Of a stretch of 14,580 nucleotides of DNA, positions 6,361-12,850 are shown piece after piece. The stretch covers positions 1-14,580 of the forward strand of contig JBBROA010000102.1 of NCBI GenBank assembly GCA_038229875.1, read 5' to 3'. A program made the translations under genes and the position numbers. The stretch's first letter is position 1. Each line of letters begins with the position of its first letter. The notes beneath the pieces are model-generated. The model did no database searches and was not told the DNA's origin. It saw only the letters and a list, made by a program, of their open reading frames with translations. This stretch comes from JALYUA01 sp038229875. Lineage in GTDB: Bacteria; Acidobacteriota; Thermoanaerobaculia; UBA5066; Gp7-AA6.

Positions 6361-7344
6361 ATGCCTGCCCTCCCGACAGCCCCGCTCTCGCGAAAAGACC
6401 CGCGCCTCTTCCAGATCGCCTCGCTCTCGCGAAAAGACCCGCGCCTCTTCCAGATCGCCTCGCTCGCGGTCCTTCTGCTGTACGGCATGACCGCGCTCTC
6501 GTTTGATGTCTCTCCCTTGCGCGTGCTTCTCGTCGTCTCGACCGCTCTAGCGGCGCAGCTCGCCTGCACGCGAACCTTCCGCCTTCCGGTCTTCGACCCG
6601 TGGAGCGCCTTGATCTCCGCGCTCTCGCTGTGTCTCCTCCTCCGGACCGGGTCCCCCGCGATCGCGACCGCAGCCGCCGTCATCGCCATCTCGAGCAAAT
6701 TCCTCCTGCGCTGGAACGGCAAGCACCTCTTCAACCCGACGAACATCGCGCTCGCGGCCATCCTCGCGGCGACCAGCCGCGCGTGGGTCTCGCCCGGCCA
6801 GTGGGGCAACGCGGCGTTCTTCGCGTTCTTCATTGCCTGCGCGGGCCGCTTCGTCGTGCAGCGAGCGGCCCGGGGCGACGTCACCCTCGCGTTCCTCGGG
6901 ACCTATCTGCTCCTCGTCTTCGGCCGATCGGCGGCGCTTCACGAGCCCCTCACCATTCCGCTGCATCGACTGGAGAGCGGCGCGCTGCTGCTCTTCGCGT
7001 TCTTCATGATCTCCGACCCGAAGACCACGCCGGACTCGCGAACGGGGCGGATCCTGTTCGGCTCCTTCGTCGCGGTCGGAGCCGCTTACGTGCAATTCCG
7101 GTTGTTCCGCCCGAATGGGGCGATCTGGTCCCTGGCTCTCGTTTCCCTCCTGGTCCCGCTGCTCGATCTGCTCTGGCCCGCTCCCGGTTCCTCCCGTGTT
7201 GTCCGCTTTCGATTGAAAGGAGATTTCCATGCGCCGCTTCTCCGTCTTCGCCCTCACGCTCTCTCTCTTCGCTCTGGTTCCCTCCCGGCCCGCTCGCGCC
7301 TTCTGCGGCTTCTACGTGGCCAGGGCGGACGCGAAGCTCTATAA
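6361..7344 (+). CDS. RnfD/NqrB-like integral membrane protein
   Basis: Predicted 327 residues. It has about eight hydrophobic segments and conserved elements of the NQR2/RnfD/RnfE family: KDPRLFQIASLAVLLLYG near the start (24-42), KHLFNPTNIALA (121-132) and SDPKTTPDSRTGRILFG (218-234). Family members are subunits of the Rnf and Na+-NQR redox pumps in the inner membrane. I see no clear covalent-FMN Thr motif, so this may be a divergent relative rather than a working pump subunit. No other Rnf genes are in the window. ATG 6361 was chosen because the frame upstream only shadows the opposite GNAT gene. Odd points: residues 9-21 are duplicated exactly at 22-34 (39-bp tandem copy), and the frame runs 116 bp into the next gene. 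The final ~45 residues are Arg/Leu-rich and unlike a family C-terminus, so an original stop near 7200 may have been lost. Confidence 0.82.
   Translation: MPALPTAPLSRKDPRLFQIASLSRKDPRLFQIASLAVLLLYGMTALSFDVSPLRVLLVVSTALAAQLACTRTFRLPVFDPWSALISALSLCLLLRTGSPAIATAAAVIAISSKFLLRWNGKHLFNPTNIALAAILAATSRAWVSPGQWGNAAFFAFFIACAGRFVVQRAARGDVTLAFLGTYLLLVFGRSAALHEPLTIPLHRLESGALLLFAFFMISDPKTTPDSRTGRILFGSFVAVGAAYVQFRLFRPNGAIWSLALVSLLVPLLDLLWPAPGSSRVVRFRLKGDFHAPLLRLRPHALSLRSGSLPARSRLLRLLRGQGGREAL
6383..6460 (+). repeat. Perfect 39-bp tandem duplication inside the RnfD-like gene
   Basis: Positions 6383-6421 and 6422-6460 are identical over 39 bases, that is 13 codons, so the frame is kept and the segment LSRKDPRLFQIAS occurs twice. 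The absence of any silent change points to a very recent duplication or an assembly artefact. Confidence 0.95.
7216..7222 (+). promoter_or_regulatory. Strong ribosome binding site for the DUF2330 gene
   Basis: AAAGGAG lies 6 bases before ATG 7229, inside the coding frame of the preceding gene. It fixes the start of the DUF2330 protein and supports a true gene overlap or translational coupling. Confidence 0.85.
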
Positions 7345-8551
7345 CCGCTCGTCTCAGGTCGCTCTGGTGCGCGAGGGCAACCGAACCGTCCTGACGATGG
7401 GCAGCGACTTCCAGGGGGATCCGAAGGAGTTCGCCGTCGTGATCCCGGTCCCGACGCCGATCGAAAAGGAGCAGATCCACATCGGGGACCCGAAGCTGCT
7501 CGTCCGGCTGGATGCCTACTCCTCCCCGCGTCTCGTCGAGTACCACGACCCGGACCCGTGCGGCCACCGCGATGAGGTGCAGAAAATGTCGGCCAACGGC
7601 GCCATGGCGAGGCAGCCGGCCTCCGTGAAGGAGAAGGACAAGAGCCTCGGCGTCACGATCGAGGCGAGCTACACCGTCGGGGAATACGACATCCTGATCC
7701 TGTCGGCGAAGGATTCGGGAGGCCTCGCGAAATGGCTCCAGGCCAATGGCTATCGGATTCCTGCGGGCGCGGCGGAGGTTCTCGACAGCTACGTCCGCCA
7801 GAACATGCGCTTCTTCGTCGCGAAGGTGAACCTCCGGGAGAAGGCGAAGCTCGGGTTTTCGACGCTCCGCCCGATCCAGGTCGCCTACGAGTCTCCGAAG
7901 TTCATGCTCCCGATCCGGCTCGGGATGGTCAACGCGAACGGACCGCAGGAGCTCTTCGTTTACACCCTGACCCGGAAGGGCCGCGTCGAGGCCACGAACT
8001 ATCGGACGATCCGACTCCCCTCCGACATGGACGTGCCTCTTTTTGTGAAGGACCGCTTCGCGGATTTCTACCGCGCGCTCTTTTCGCGGCAGGTGCGGCG
8101 GGAGGGCGGGACCTCCGTGTTCACCGAGTACGCGTGGGACATGGCCTGGTGCGATCCGTGTGCAGCCGAACCCCTGACACCCGCGGAGCTGCGCGGGATC
8201 GGGGTCTTCTGGCTGCCGGAGGCGGGCGCCGCCGCATCAGGCGGGTCGGAAGTCTTCCTGACGAGGCTTCACGTGCGCTACGACGCCGCGCACTTTCCCG
8301 AGGACCTCGCGTTCCAGGAGACCGCCGACCGGCAGAACTTCCAGGCGCGCTACGTGATGCACCATCCCTATGCCGGCGCGATCTCGTGCGACGCGGCCGA
8401 CTACCGCGACTCCGTGAGAACCCGCCGCGAGAACGAGGCGAAAAACGTGATCGCCCTGACGGGCTGGAGTCCGGATGAGGTCCGCCGGAGCATGGGTGTG
8501 ACGGCCGCGGAGCTCGACACGCGGCGGTGGTACGAACGAATTTGGAACTAA
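7229..8551 (+). CDS. Secreted DUF2330 protein
   Basis: Predicted 440 residues. A clear signal peptide (MRRFSVFALTLSLFALVPSR, cleavage likely after PARA, residue 24) places it outside the inner membrane. The mature protein begins FCGFYVA and shows the DUF2330 pattern: a VLTMGSDFQGDPKEFAVVIP strand pair (54-73) with PVPTPIEKEQIHIGDPKLL after it. It has at least six Cys, including Cys26, Cys111, a C-D-P-C pair (308-311) and Cys387, consistent with disulfides or metal/redox binding in the periplasm. DUF2330 has no assigned function that I know. The start is fixed by AAAGGAG 6 bases upstream. Its 116-bp overlap with the RnfD-like gene suggests the two are made together. The stop codon region is itself duplicated in a 15-bp tandem repeat. 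Confidence 0.88.
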   Translation: MRRFSVFALTLSLFALVPSRPARAFCGFYVARADAKLYNRSSQVALVREGNRTVLTMGSDFQGDPKEFAVVIPVPTPIEKEQIHIGDPKLLVRLDAYSSPRLVEYHDPDPCGHRDEVQKMSANGAMARQPASVKEKDKSLGVTIEASYTVGEYDILILSAKDSGGLAKWLQANGYRIPAGAAEVLDSYVRQNMRFFVAKVNLREKAKLGFSTLRPIQVAYESPKFMLPIRLGMVNANGPQELFVYTLTRKGRVEATNYRTIRLPSDMDVPLFVKDRFADFYRALFSRQVRREGGTSVFTEYAWDMAWCDPCAAEPLTPAELRGIGVFWLPEAGAAASGGSEVFLTRLHVRYDAAHFPEDLAFQETADRQNFQARYVMHHPYAGAISCDAADYRDSVRTRRENEAKNVIALTGWSPDEVRRSMGVTAAELDTRRWYERIWN

Positions 8552-8578
8552 CGTCGCCTCCGCTAACGTCGCCTCCGC
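8549..8578. repeat. 15-bp tandem repeat including the DUF2330 stop codon
   Basis: TAACGTCGCCTCCGC occurs twice head to tail at 8549-8563 and 8564-8578. The first TAA is the DUF2330 stop codon; because the unit is a multiple of three, the copy gives a second in-frame TAA. Confidence 0.95.
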
Positions 8579-8590
8579 TCACTGCGGAAC

Positions 8591-8618
8591 GTGCCGTCGC
8601 CCCGATGGGCGACGGCAC
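8591..8618. terminator. Perfect 12-bp stem hairpin in convergent gap
   Basis: GTGCCGTCGCCC (8591-8602) and GGGCGACGGCAC (8607-8618) are perfect inverted arms around a CGAT loop, 39 bp after the DUF2330 stop and between convergent genes. The stem is strong enough for a transcription terminator in both directions, but no T-run follows on either strand. Confidence 0.5.
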
Positions 8619-8619
8619 C

Positions 8620-8658
8620 GCCGGGCGGCTCGGCCGGATGCGGCCTCGACCGCCCGGC
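8620..8658. other. Second GC-rich hairpin next to the 8591-8618 stem
   Basis: GCCGGGCGG (8620-8628) pairs with CCGCCCGGC (8650-8658) around a 21-base loop that itself holds a short GGCC-type pairing. It begins one base after the first hairpin, so the two could stack. Confidence 0.45.
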
Positions 8659-8760
8659 TCGTCCCTTCGTTCGCTGCGGCTCCCGCGTATTCACCAGCGT
8701 GGTGACGGAGGGATCGACCGGCGATGGAGCGAGCGAAAAAGAAGAGGAAGCGATGAGGAA

Positions 8761-8791
8761 CACCCTCTCCCGGCGGGAGAGAGAAAGGGTG
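8761..8791. repeat. CACCCTCTCCC...GGGAGAG...AGGGTG intergenic palindrome
   Basis: CTCTCCC (8765-8771) pairs with GGGAGAG (8775-8781) around GGC, and the flanks CACCCT (8761-8766) and AGGGTG (8786-8791) are also complementary. The two pairings share bases, so they are alternatives. Elements of the 'CCCTCTCCC...GGGAGAGGG' form are, from memory, common dispersed intergenic repeats in GC-rich bacteria. It lies 27 bp past the stop of the leftward LRR gene and could end its transcript. Confidence 0.5.
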
Positions 8792-8817
8792 AGGGGCAGG
8801 CTCGACAAGGCTTTCCG

Positions 8818-9435
8818 CTACTCCCCGAAGCGCAGGCGCGGCAGGGCTTTCTGGAGCTGCCGAGCTCCTTCTTCGGAGATCTTCGACCCGGTGATCAGCA
8901 GCGTCTCGAGGCTGGAGAGAGCCGAGAGATGGGGAATCCCGGCATCGGAGATCGAAGTCTGAAACAGGCTCATCTTCTTGAGGCGCGCGAGCGGCTTCAG
9001 GTTCGCCAGTCCCGCGTCGGTGTTCGGGGTGCCGCCGAGCATCAGTGTCTGCTGCTCCTTCAACTTCGCAAGCCGCGCGAGGCCGGATTGGCCCGTGGAC
9101 GTCCGGAACAGGTTCAGCGACTCGAGCGCGGTTAGGTTTTCGAGATGCGCGACCCCCGCGTCTCCGATGGACGTGAGGCGCAGGTCCAGGAACTGAAGGC
9201 GCGGAAGAGAGGCGAGATCTTCGAGGTCGGCGTCGGTGACCCGGGACCCGTGAAGGTCCACCCGTGTAATGGGGCGCGCCGCCGTGGACTCGTCGCGTTC
9301 GACCGTCCCACCGAGGCGAGCGACCATCGCGGCGGCGCGCTCATCGGGCGCTTGGGCACCGGCGGCGAGCGCGCCGGAGGTCGAGAGGGCCAGAGCGGCC
9401 GCGGCACAGGCCACCGTCAGATTCCTCATTCGCAT
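8818..9435 (-). CDS. Exported leucine-rich-repeat protein
   Basis: Predicted 205 residues from ATG 9433-9435, chosen because GGAGG (9444-9448 on the complement) lies 8 bases upstream; a GTG further out at 9448-9450 overlaps that site and is less likely. Residues 5-25 form a signal peptide ending GALAA, so the protein is exported. After a short LGGTVERDE lead-in, residues 57-203 hold about six 24-residue leucine-rich repeats (for example LQFLDLRLTSIGDAGVAHLE, LKKMSLFQTSISDAGIPHLS), of the 'T-x-ITDAGL-x-x-L' type frequent in Planctomycetes and Acidobacteriota. Such repeats build a curved binding surface; the partner is unknown. No catalytic motif is seen. It follows ddl on the same strand with a 67-bp gap, so it may be the last gene of that operon or have its own promoter. 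Confidence 0.85.
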   Translation of the reverse strand: MRMRNLTVACAAAALALSTSGALAAGAQAPDERAAAMVARLGGTVERDESTAARPITRVDLHGSRVTDADLEDLASLPRLQFLDLRLTSIGDAGVAHLENLTALESLNLFRTSTGQSGLARLAKLKEQQTLMLGGTPNTDAGLANLKPLARLKKMSLFQTSISDAGIPHLSALSSLETLLITGSKISEEGARQLQKALPRLRFGE

Positions 9436-9483
9436 GCGCGTGTCCTCCACGTCCAGACTGGAAGACTAGCGGTTGTCCACCCC

Positions 9484-9499
9484 CCGGCGCATGTGCCGG
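9484..9499. terminator. Weak hairpin just after ddl
   Basis: CCGGC...GCCGG arms around GCATGT lie 3 bases beyond the ddl stop codon in the leftward direction. G-U pairing could lengthen the stem. No T-run follows, so the role is uncertain. Confidence 0.25.
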
Positions 9500-9502
9500 A
9501 GG

Positions 9503-10582
9503 TCACGATGACGCGAGCTCGGCCGGAGGTTCGTGCGAGAGCCGCCCCCGCCGCTCGTGGCGTTCCAGGGCCAGGCGGATCAGCTCGTCGAGCAGCTTCG
9601 GGAGCGGGAGCCCGCTGGCCTCCCAGAGCTTCGGGTACATCGAGATGGCCGTGAATCCGGGGAGCGTGTTGATCTCGTTGACTAGGACGCGGTTTGAACC
9701 GCGCTCGACGAAGAAATCGACGCGCGCCATCCCCGAAACTCCGGCCGCCTGGAACACGGCGACGGCGAGCCTGCGGACCTCGTTCGAGACGCTCTCCGGC
9801 AGGTCCGCGGGTATGACGAACCGCGCGTTGTCCTCGCGATACTTGTCGTCGTAGTCGTAGAACTCGCGGCCCGGAATCACCTCTCCGACCACCGAGGCGC
9901 GCGGCTCTTCATTGCCGAGAACCGCGCACTCGATCTCCCGGGCGTCAATTCCCTCCTCGACGAGCGCGCGGTCGTCATACCGCAGGGCGGCCGCGATCGC
10001 GGGACCGAGGTCTTCCGCCCGCTTCACCTTCGTCACTCCGACGGAGGAGCCGCCGTTGACGGGCTTTACGAAGACGGGCAGAGGAAACGGACTTTCGCGG
10101 CATTCCTCCGGCGAGCGCACCGTCAAGCCGCGCGTCACCGGGATCCCGGCGTCGCGAAGCAGCGACTTGAAGAACGACTTGTCCATGCCCACCGCCGACG
10201 CGGCGACGCCGGCTCCGACGTACGGCAGACCGAGGATCTCCAGAAATCCCTGAAGCGCCCCGTCCTCCCCGGAGGTCCCGTGGATGATGGGAAAGACCAG
10301 GTCCACACGGCCGGGTGCCACCTCCGCGGGAACTACGGCCGCGGCCGCCGATTCCGGCGGTGCGCCCCCGCCGCCGAGAAACCTCTCCGGGACTTTCGAC
10401 TCCGACAGCAGACGTTGAGAGTCGGCGGCCGAGAGAAATTTCCCCGCCCCCCCGACCGCGAGCGGGATCGCCTCGTACCGCTGCGGGTCGAGCGCTCTCG
10501 CGATGGTGCGCGCCGAGATCCGCGACACTTCGCGCTCGACCGATTTTCCGCCGAAGAGAATCAGAACGCGAAGGCGGCTCAC
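9503..10582 (-). CDS. ddl: D-alanine--D-alanine ligase
   Basis: Predicted 359 residues, normal length for the DdlA subgroup. It joins two D-Ala with ATP in the cytoplasm to give the dipeptide for peptidoglycan precursors. Signatures in order: FGGKSVEREVS (10-20, Glu17 for the first D-Ala), IIHGTSGEDGALQG (99-112), the ATP-grasp loop KPVNGGSSVGV (173-183), REFYDYDDKY (239-248), MARVDFF (285-291) and NEINTLPGFT (302-311) with the metal-binding Glu and Asn. All key residues appear present. The GTG start overlaps the serA stop by four bases (GTGA), so the two are almost surely co-translated. The C-terminal tail RRGRLSHEPPAELASS is a short extension. Identification is firm. Confidence 0.97.
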   Translation of the reverse strand: MSRLRVLILFGGKSVEREVSRISARTIARALDPQRYEAIPLAVGGAGKFLSAADSQRLLSESKVPERFLGGGGAPPESAAAAVVPAEVAPGRVDLVFPIIHGTSGEDGALQGFLEILGLPYVGAGVAASAVGMDKSFFKSLLRDAGIPVTRGLTVRSPEECRESPFPLPVFVKPVNGGSSVGVTKVKRAEDLGPAIAAALRYDDRALVEEGIDAREIECAVLGNEEPRASVVGEVIPGREFYDYDDKYREDNARFVIPADLPESVSNEVRRLAVAVFQAAGVSGMARVDFFVERGSNRVLVNEINTLPGFTAISMYPKLWEASGLPLPKLLDELIRLALERHERRGRLSHEPPAELASS

Positions 10583-12159
10583 CAGGTCACCACGCGCACG
10601 TCCTCCACGGCAGGGGCGGCGCGCAGCCGGTCCAGGACGTCCTTCGACGGCGGGGTATCGACGGCGAGAACGGCGGCGGCCCGGCCGCTGTCGCCGCGCG
10701 CGAGAGAGAAGTCCGCAATGTTCACGCCGCCGTCTCCGAGGATCGTGCCGACGCTGCCGACGACGCCGGGGACGTCGCGGTTACGCAGGTACACGACGGT
10801 GCCCTCGGGCCGAAACTCGAGAGGCAGGCCGTCCACGGCGACGACGCGCGCGTCGGTCTCTGAAAACAGCGTCGCGTCCGCCGTGGTGCCGGGCCCCGGA
10901 CCCGAGGAGAGGCAGACCCGGATCGAGCGCGCGTAGGTTCCGGGCCCTTCGTGGCGCGTCTCGGAGACGGACACGCCCCGGCCCTGCGCCGCGTGAAACG
11001 CATTGACGTAATTCACGGTCTCGGGAGCGTGCCCCTGAAGCGCTCCCTTGACCGCCGCGACGGCGACCGGCCGAAGGAGGTCGGCGGGCAGCCCCCAGGT
11101 CTCGACCGACACCCCGCTGATCCGATTGCCCGCCAGCGCGGCGACGAATCGGGAGGCCCTCTCCGCGAGCCGCATCCACACCGCGGCGCCCGTCGGATCG
11201 GCCGGACCGCGGAACGGAAGGTTCACGGCGGGGACGTACGACGCCCCCGAGAGCGCTTCGAGCAGCGCCTCCACGGTCTGGAGCGACACGCGTTCCTGCG
11301 CTTCCATCGTGGAGGCGCCGAGGTGCGGCGTCGCGACGACGTTCGGAAGCTTCAAGAGCGGATCGTCCGGCGCCGGCGGCTCCGGGTCGAAGACGTCGAG
11401 CGCGGCGCCCGAGAGCCGCCCCGAAACGAGAGCGTCGTACAACGCCGAACGGTCGACGAGGCTCCCGCGCGCGACGTTGACGAGAATGGCTCCGGGGCGC
11501 ATGCGCGCCAGCTCCGCGGCCCCGAGAAGCGGTTTCCCTTTTTCACCGGCGGTCGCGTGCAGCGTGACGATGTCGGACATGGCCAGAAGCTCGTCAAGGG
11601 GCACGAGCGGCACCCCGATCTCGCGCGCGCGGGCCTCGGGGAGGAAAGGGTCGAACGCGACGATGCGCGCCTCGAACGCGCGGGCGCGCGCGGCGACGCG
11701 GGCGCCGACCTGGCCGAGGCCCACGATGCCGAGCGTCTTTCCGGCGAGCTCCGATCCCACGAACTTCGACTTTTCCCAGCGGCCCTCCGCCATCGTCGCT
11801 GCCGCGGCGGGCACCCGCCGGAGAAACGCGAAGAGCAGCGCGAAAGTGTGCTCCGTGGCCGAGACCACGTTCGCGGTCGGGGCGTTCAAGACCAGCACGC
11901 CGCGGGCCGTGGCGGCGGGCACGTCGACGTTGTCCACGCCCACACCCGCGCGGCCGACCACCGTCAGGCGCGGTGCCGCGGCGAACAGAGCTTCATCGAC
12001 TTTCGTCGCGCTCCGGACGAGCAGCGCGTCCGCGGTAGCGAGCTCTTCGAGCAGGCGCTCCCGCGGGGCGCCCGCGCAATCGACGACCTCGTGACCCGCC
12101 TGCCGGAGCAGGTCGAGTCCCGCAGATGCAACCTTCTCCGCGACCACGACTCGGCTCAT
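10579..12159 (-). CDS. serA: D-3-phosphoglycerate dehydrogenase
   Basis: Predicted 526 residues, matching the long (type I, ASB plus ACT) form of SerA. It oxidises 3-phosphoglycerate with NAD+ as the first step of serine synthesis. Seen in order: substrate-binding VRSATKV (48-54) and GRAGVGVDNVD (69-79); NAD fold GIVGLGQVGARVA (144-156) with Asp170 for the ribose; catalytic Arg231 in VARGSLVD, Glu260 in DPEPP and His279 in PHLGAS; an intervening ASB domain about 315-445; and a C-terminal ACT domain about 454-526 (VPGVVGSVGTILGDGGVNIA), the usual site of serine feedback. ATG start, 10 bp after the HAD phosphatase stop, and a 4-bp overlap with ddl downstream. No good ribosome site precedes the ATG, so coupling to the upstream gene is plausible. 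No serB or serC is present in the window. Confidence 0.97.
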   Translation of the reverse strand: MSRVVVAEKVASAGLDLLRQAGHEVVDCAGAPRERLLEELATADALLVRSATKVDEALFAAAPRLTVVGRAGVGVDNVDVPAATARGVLVLNAPTANVVSATEHTFALLFAFLRRVPAAAATMAEGRWEKSKFVGSELAGKTLGIVGLGQVGARVAARARAFEARIVAFDPFLPEARAREIGVPLVPLDELLAMSDIVTLHATAGEKGKPLLGAAELARMRPGAILVNVARGSLVDRSALYDALVSGRLSGAALDVFDPEPPAPDDPLLKLPNVVATPHLGASTMEAQERVSLQTVEALLEALSGASYVPAVNLPFRGPADPTGAAVWMRLAERASRFVAALAGNRISGVSVETWGLPADLLRPVAVAAVKGALQGHAPETVNYVNAFHAAQGRGVSVSETRHEGPGTYARSIRVCLSSGPGPGTTADATLFSETDARVVAVDGLPLEFRPEGTVVYLRNRDVPGVVGSVGTILGDGGVNIADFSLARGDSGRAAAVLAVDTPPSKDVLDRLRAAPAVEDVRVVTW

Positions 12160-12169
12160 GTTTTGGATT

Positions 12170-12850
12170 CTATGGTGCGGCCGCCCATTGCTCCTCGAGC
12201 CAGGCGGGCAGCTCGCGCAATGCGCCGAGCAGCACGTCGGCGTCGACGGCGGCGAGCTCGTCCTGCGAACGAGAACCGCCGGGCACCAGAGCGACCCGGC
12301 ACCCGGCGCCGCGCGCGAGGGCGGCGTCGATTTCCATGTCGCCCACGACGAACGCCTCCGACGCCGGGACGCCGGCCGTGCCCAGAATGTCGAACAACAT
12401 TTTCGGATCCGGCTTCGGCGGCGTCGCGCCGTCTGGTCCCGCGATCTGCAGGAAATGCTCCGCTACTCCCTTCGCCTTCAGGATCTGCCGCGAGAAAACC
12501 GCCGGTTTGTTCGACGCGACCGCCATCCGCCATCCGAGCCGGGAAAGCTCGTCTAAAACGGCCGGGACGTCCGGAAGCAGGTCGGAGAGCCGGATCGCGA
12601 CGTCCGCGTAGCGCTCGCGGAAGATCCGCAGGCCCTCCCCGGCGCGCTCGGGCCCCACGGCCTTCTCGAGGAGCCGGTCGAGCCCTTCGCCCACCATGGC
12701 GCGGAGAGCGGCGGGCGTCGGCGGGATCATTCCGAAATGCGACATCGCGTGGGCGAGGGCATCGCCGATCGCGGCGTAGCCGTCAAGGAGAGTCCCGTCC
12801 AGGTCGAAGACGACGAGGCCCCTCGGATCCCCGCCGGACGCCGACCTCAC
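12170..12850 (-). CDS. HAD-superfamily phosphatase, phosphoglycolate-phosphatase-like (Gph/MupP type)
   Basis: Predicted 226 residues with a helical cap (about 25-90), i.e. a type IA HAD phosphatase. Motif I is FDLDGTLLDG (15-24; nucleophile Asp16, acid Asp18), motif II SNK (Ser113), motif III Lys146 in KPDP, motif IV GDMEID (170-175; Asp171, Asp175). It should hydrolyse a small phosphorylated metabolite in the cytoplasm. Gph-like sequences include phosphoglycolate phosphatase and also MurNAc-6-phosphate phosphatase (MupP) of Pseudomonas cell-wall recycling; sequence alone does not decide. The GTG start overlaps the stop of the NamZ-MobB gene by four bases (GTGA), and serA follows 10 bp later. 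The NamZ neighbour makes a MurNAc-type substrate worth considering, but this is inference. Confidence 0.88.
   Translation of the reverse strand: MRSASGGDPRGLVVFDLDGTLLDGYAAIGDALAHAMSHFGMIPPTPAALRAMVGEGLDRLLEKAVGPERAGEGLRIFRERYADVAIRLSDLLPDVPAVLDELSRLGWRMAVASNKPAVFSRQILKAKGVAEHFLQIAGPDGATPPKPDPKMLFDILGTAGVPASEAFVVGDMEIDAALARGAGCRVALVPGGSRSQDELAAVDADVLLGALRELPAWLEEQWAAAP

Noticed and set aside
8591..8658. Classic Rho-independent terminator.
   Set aside because: The stems are strong but no T-run follows on either strand; listed only as a possible terminator and hairpin.
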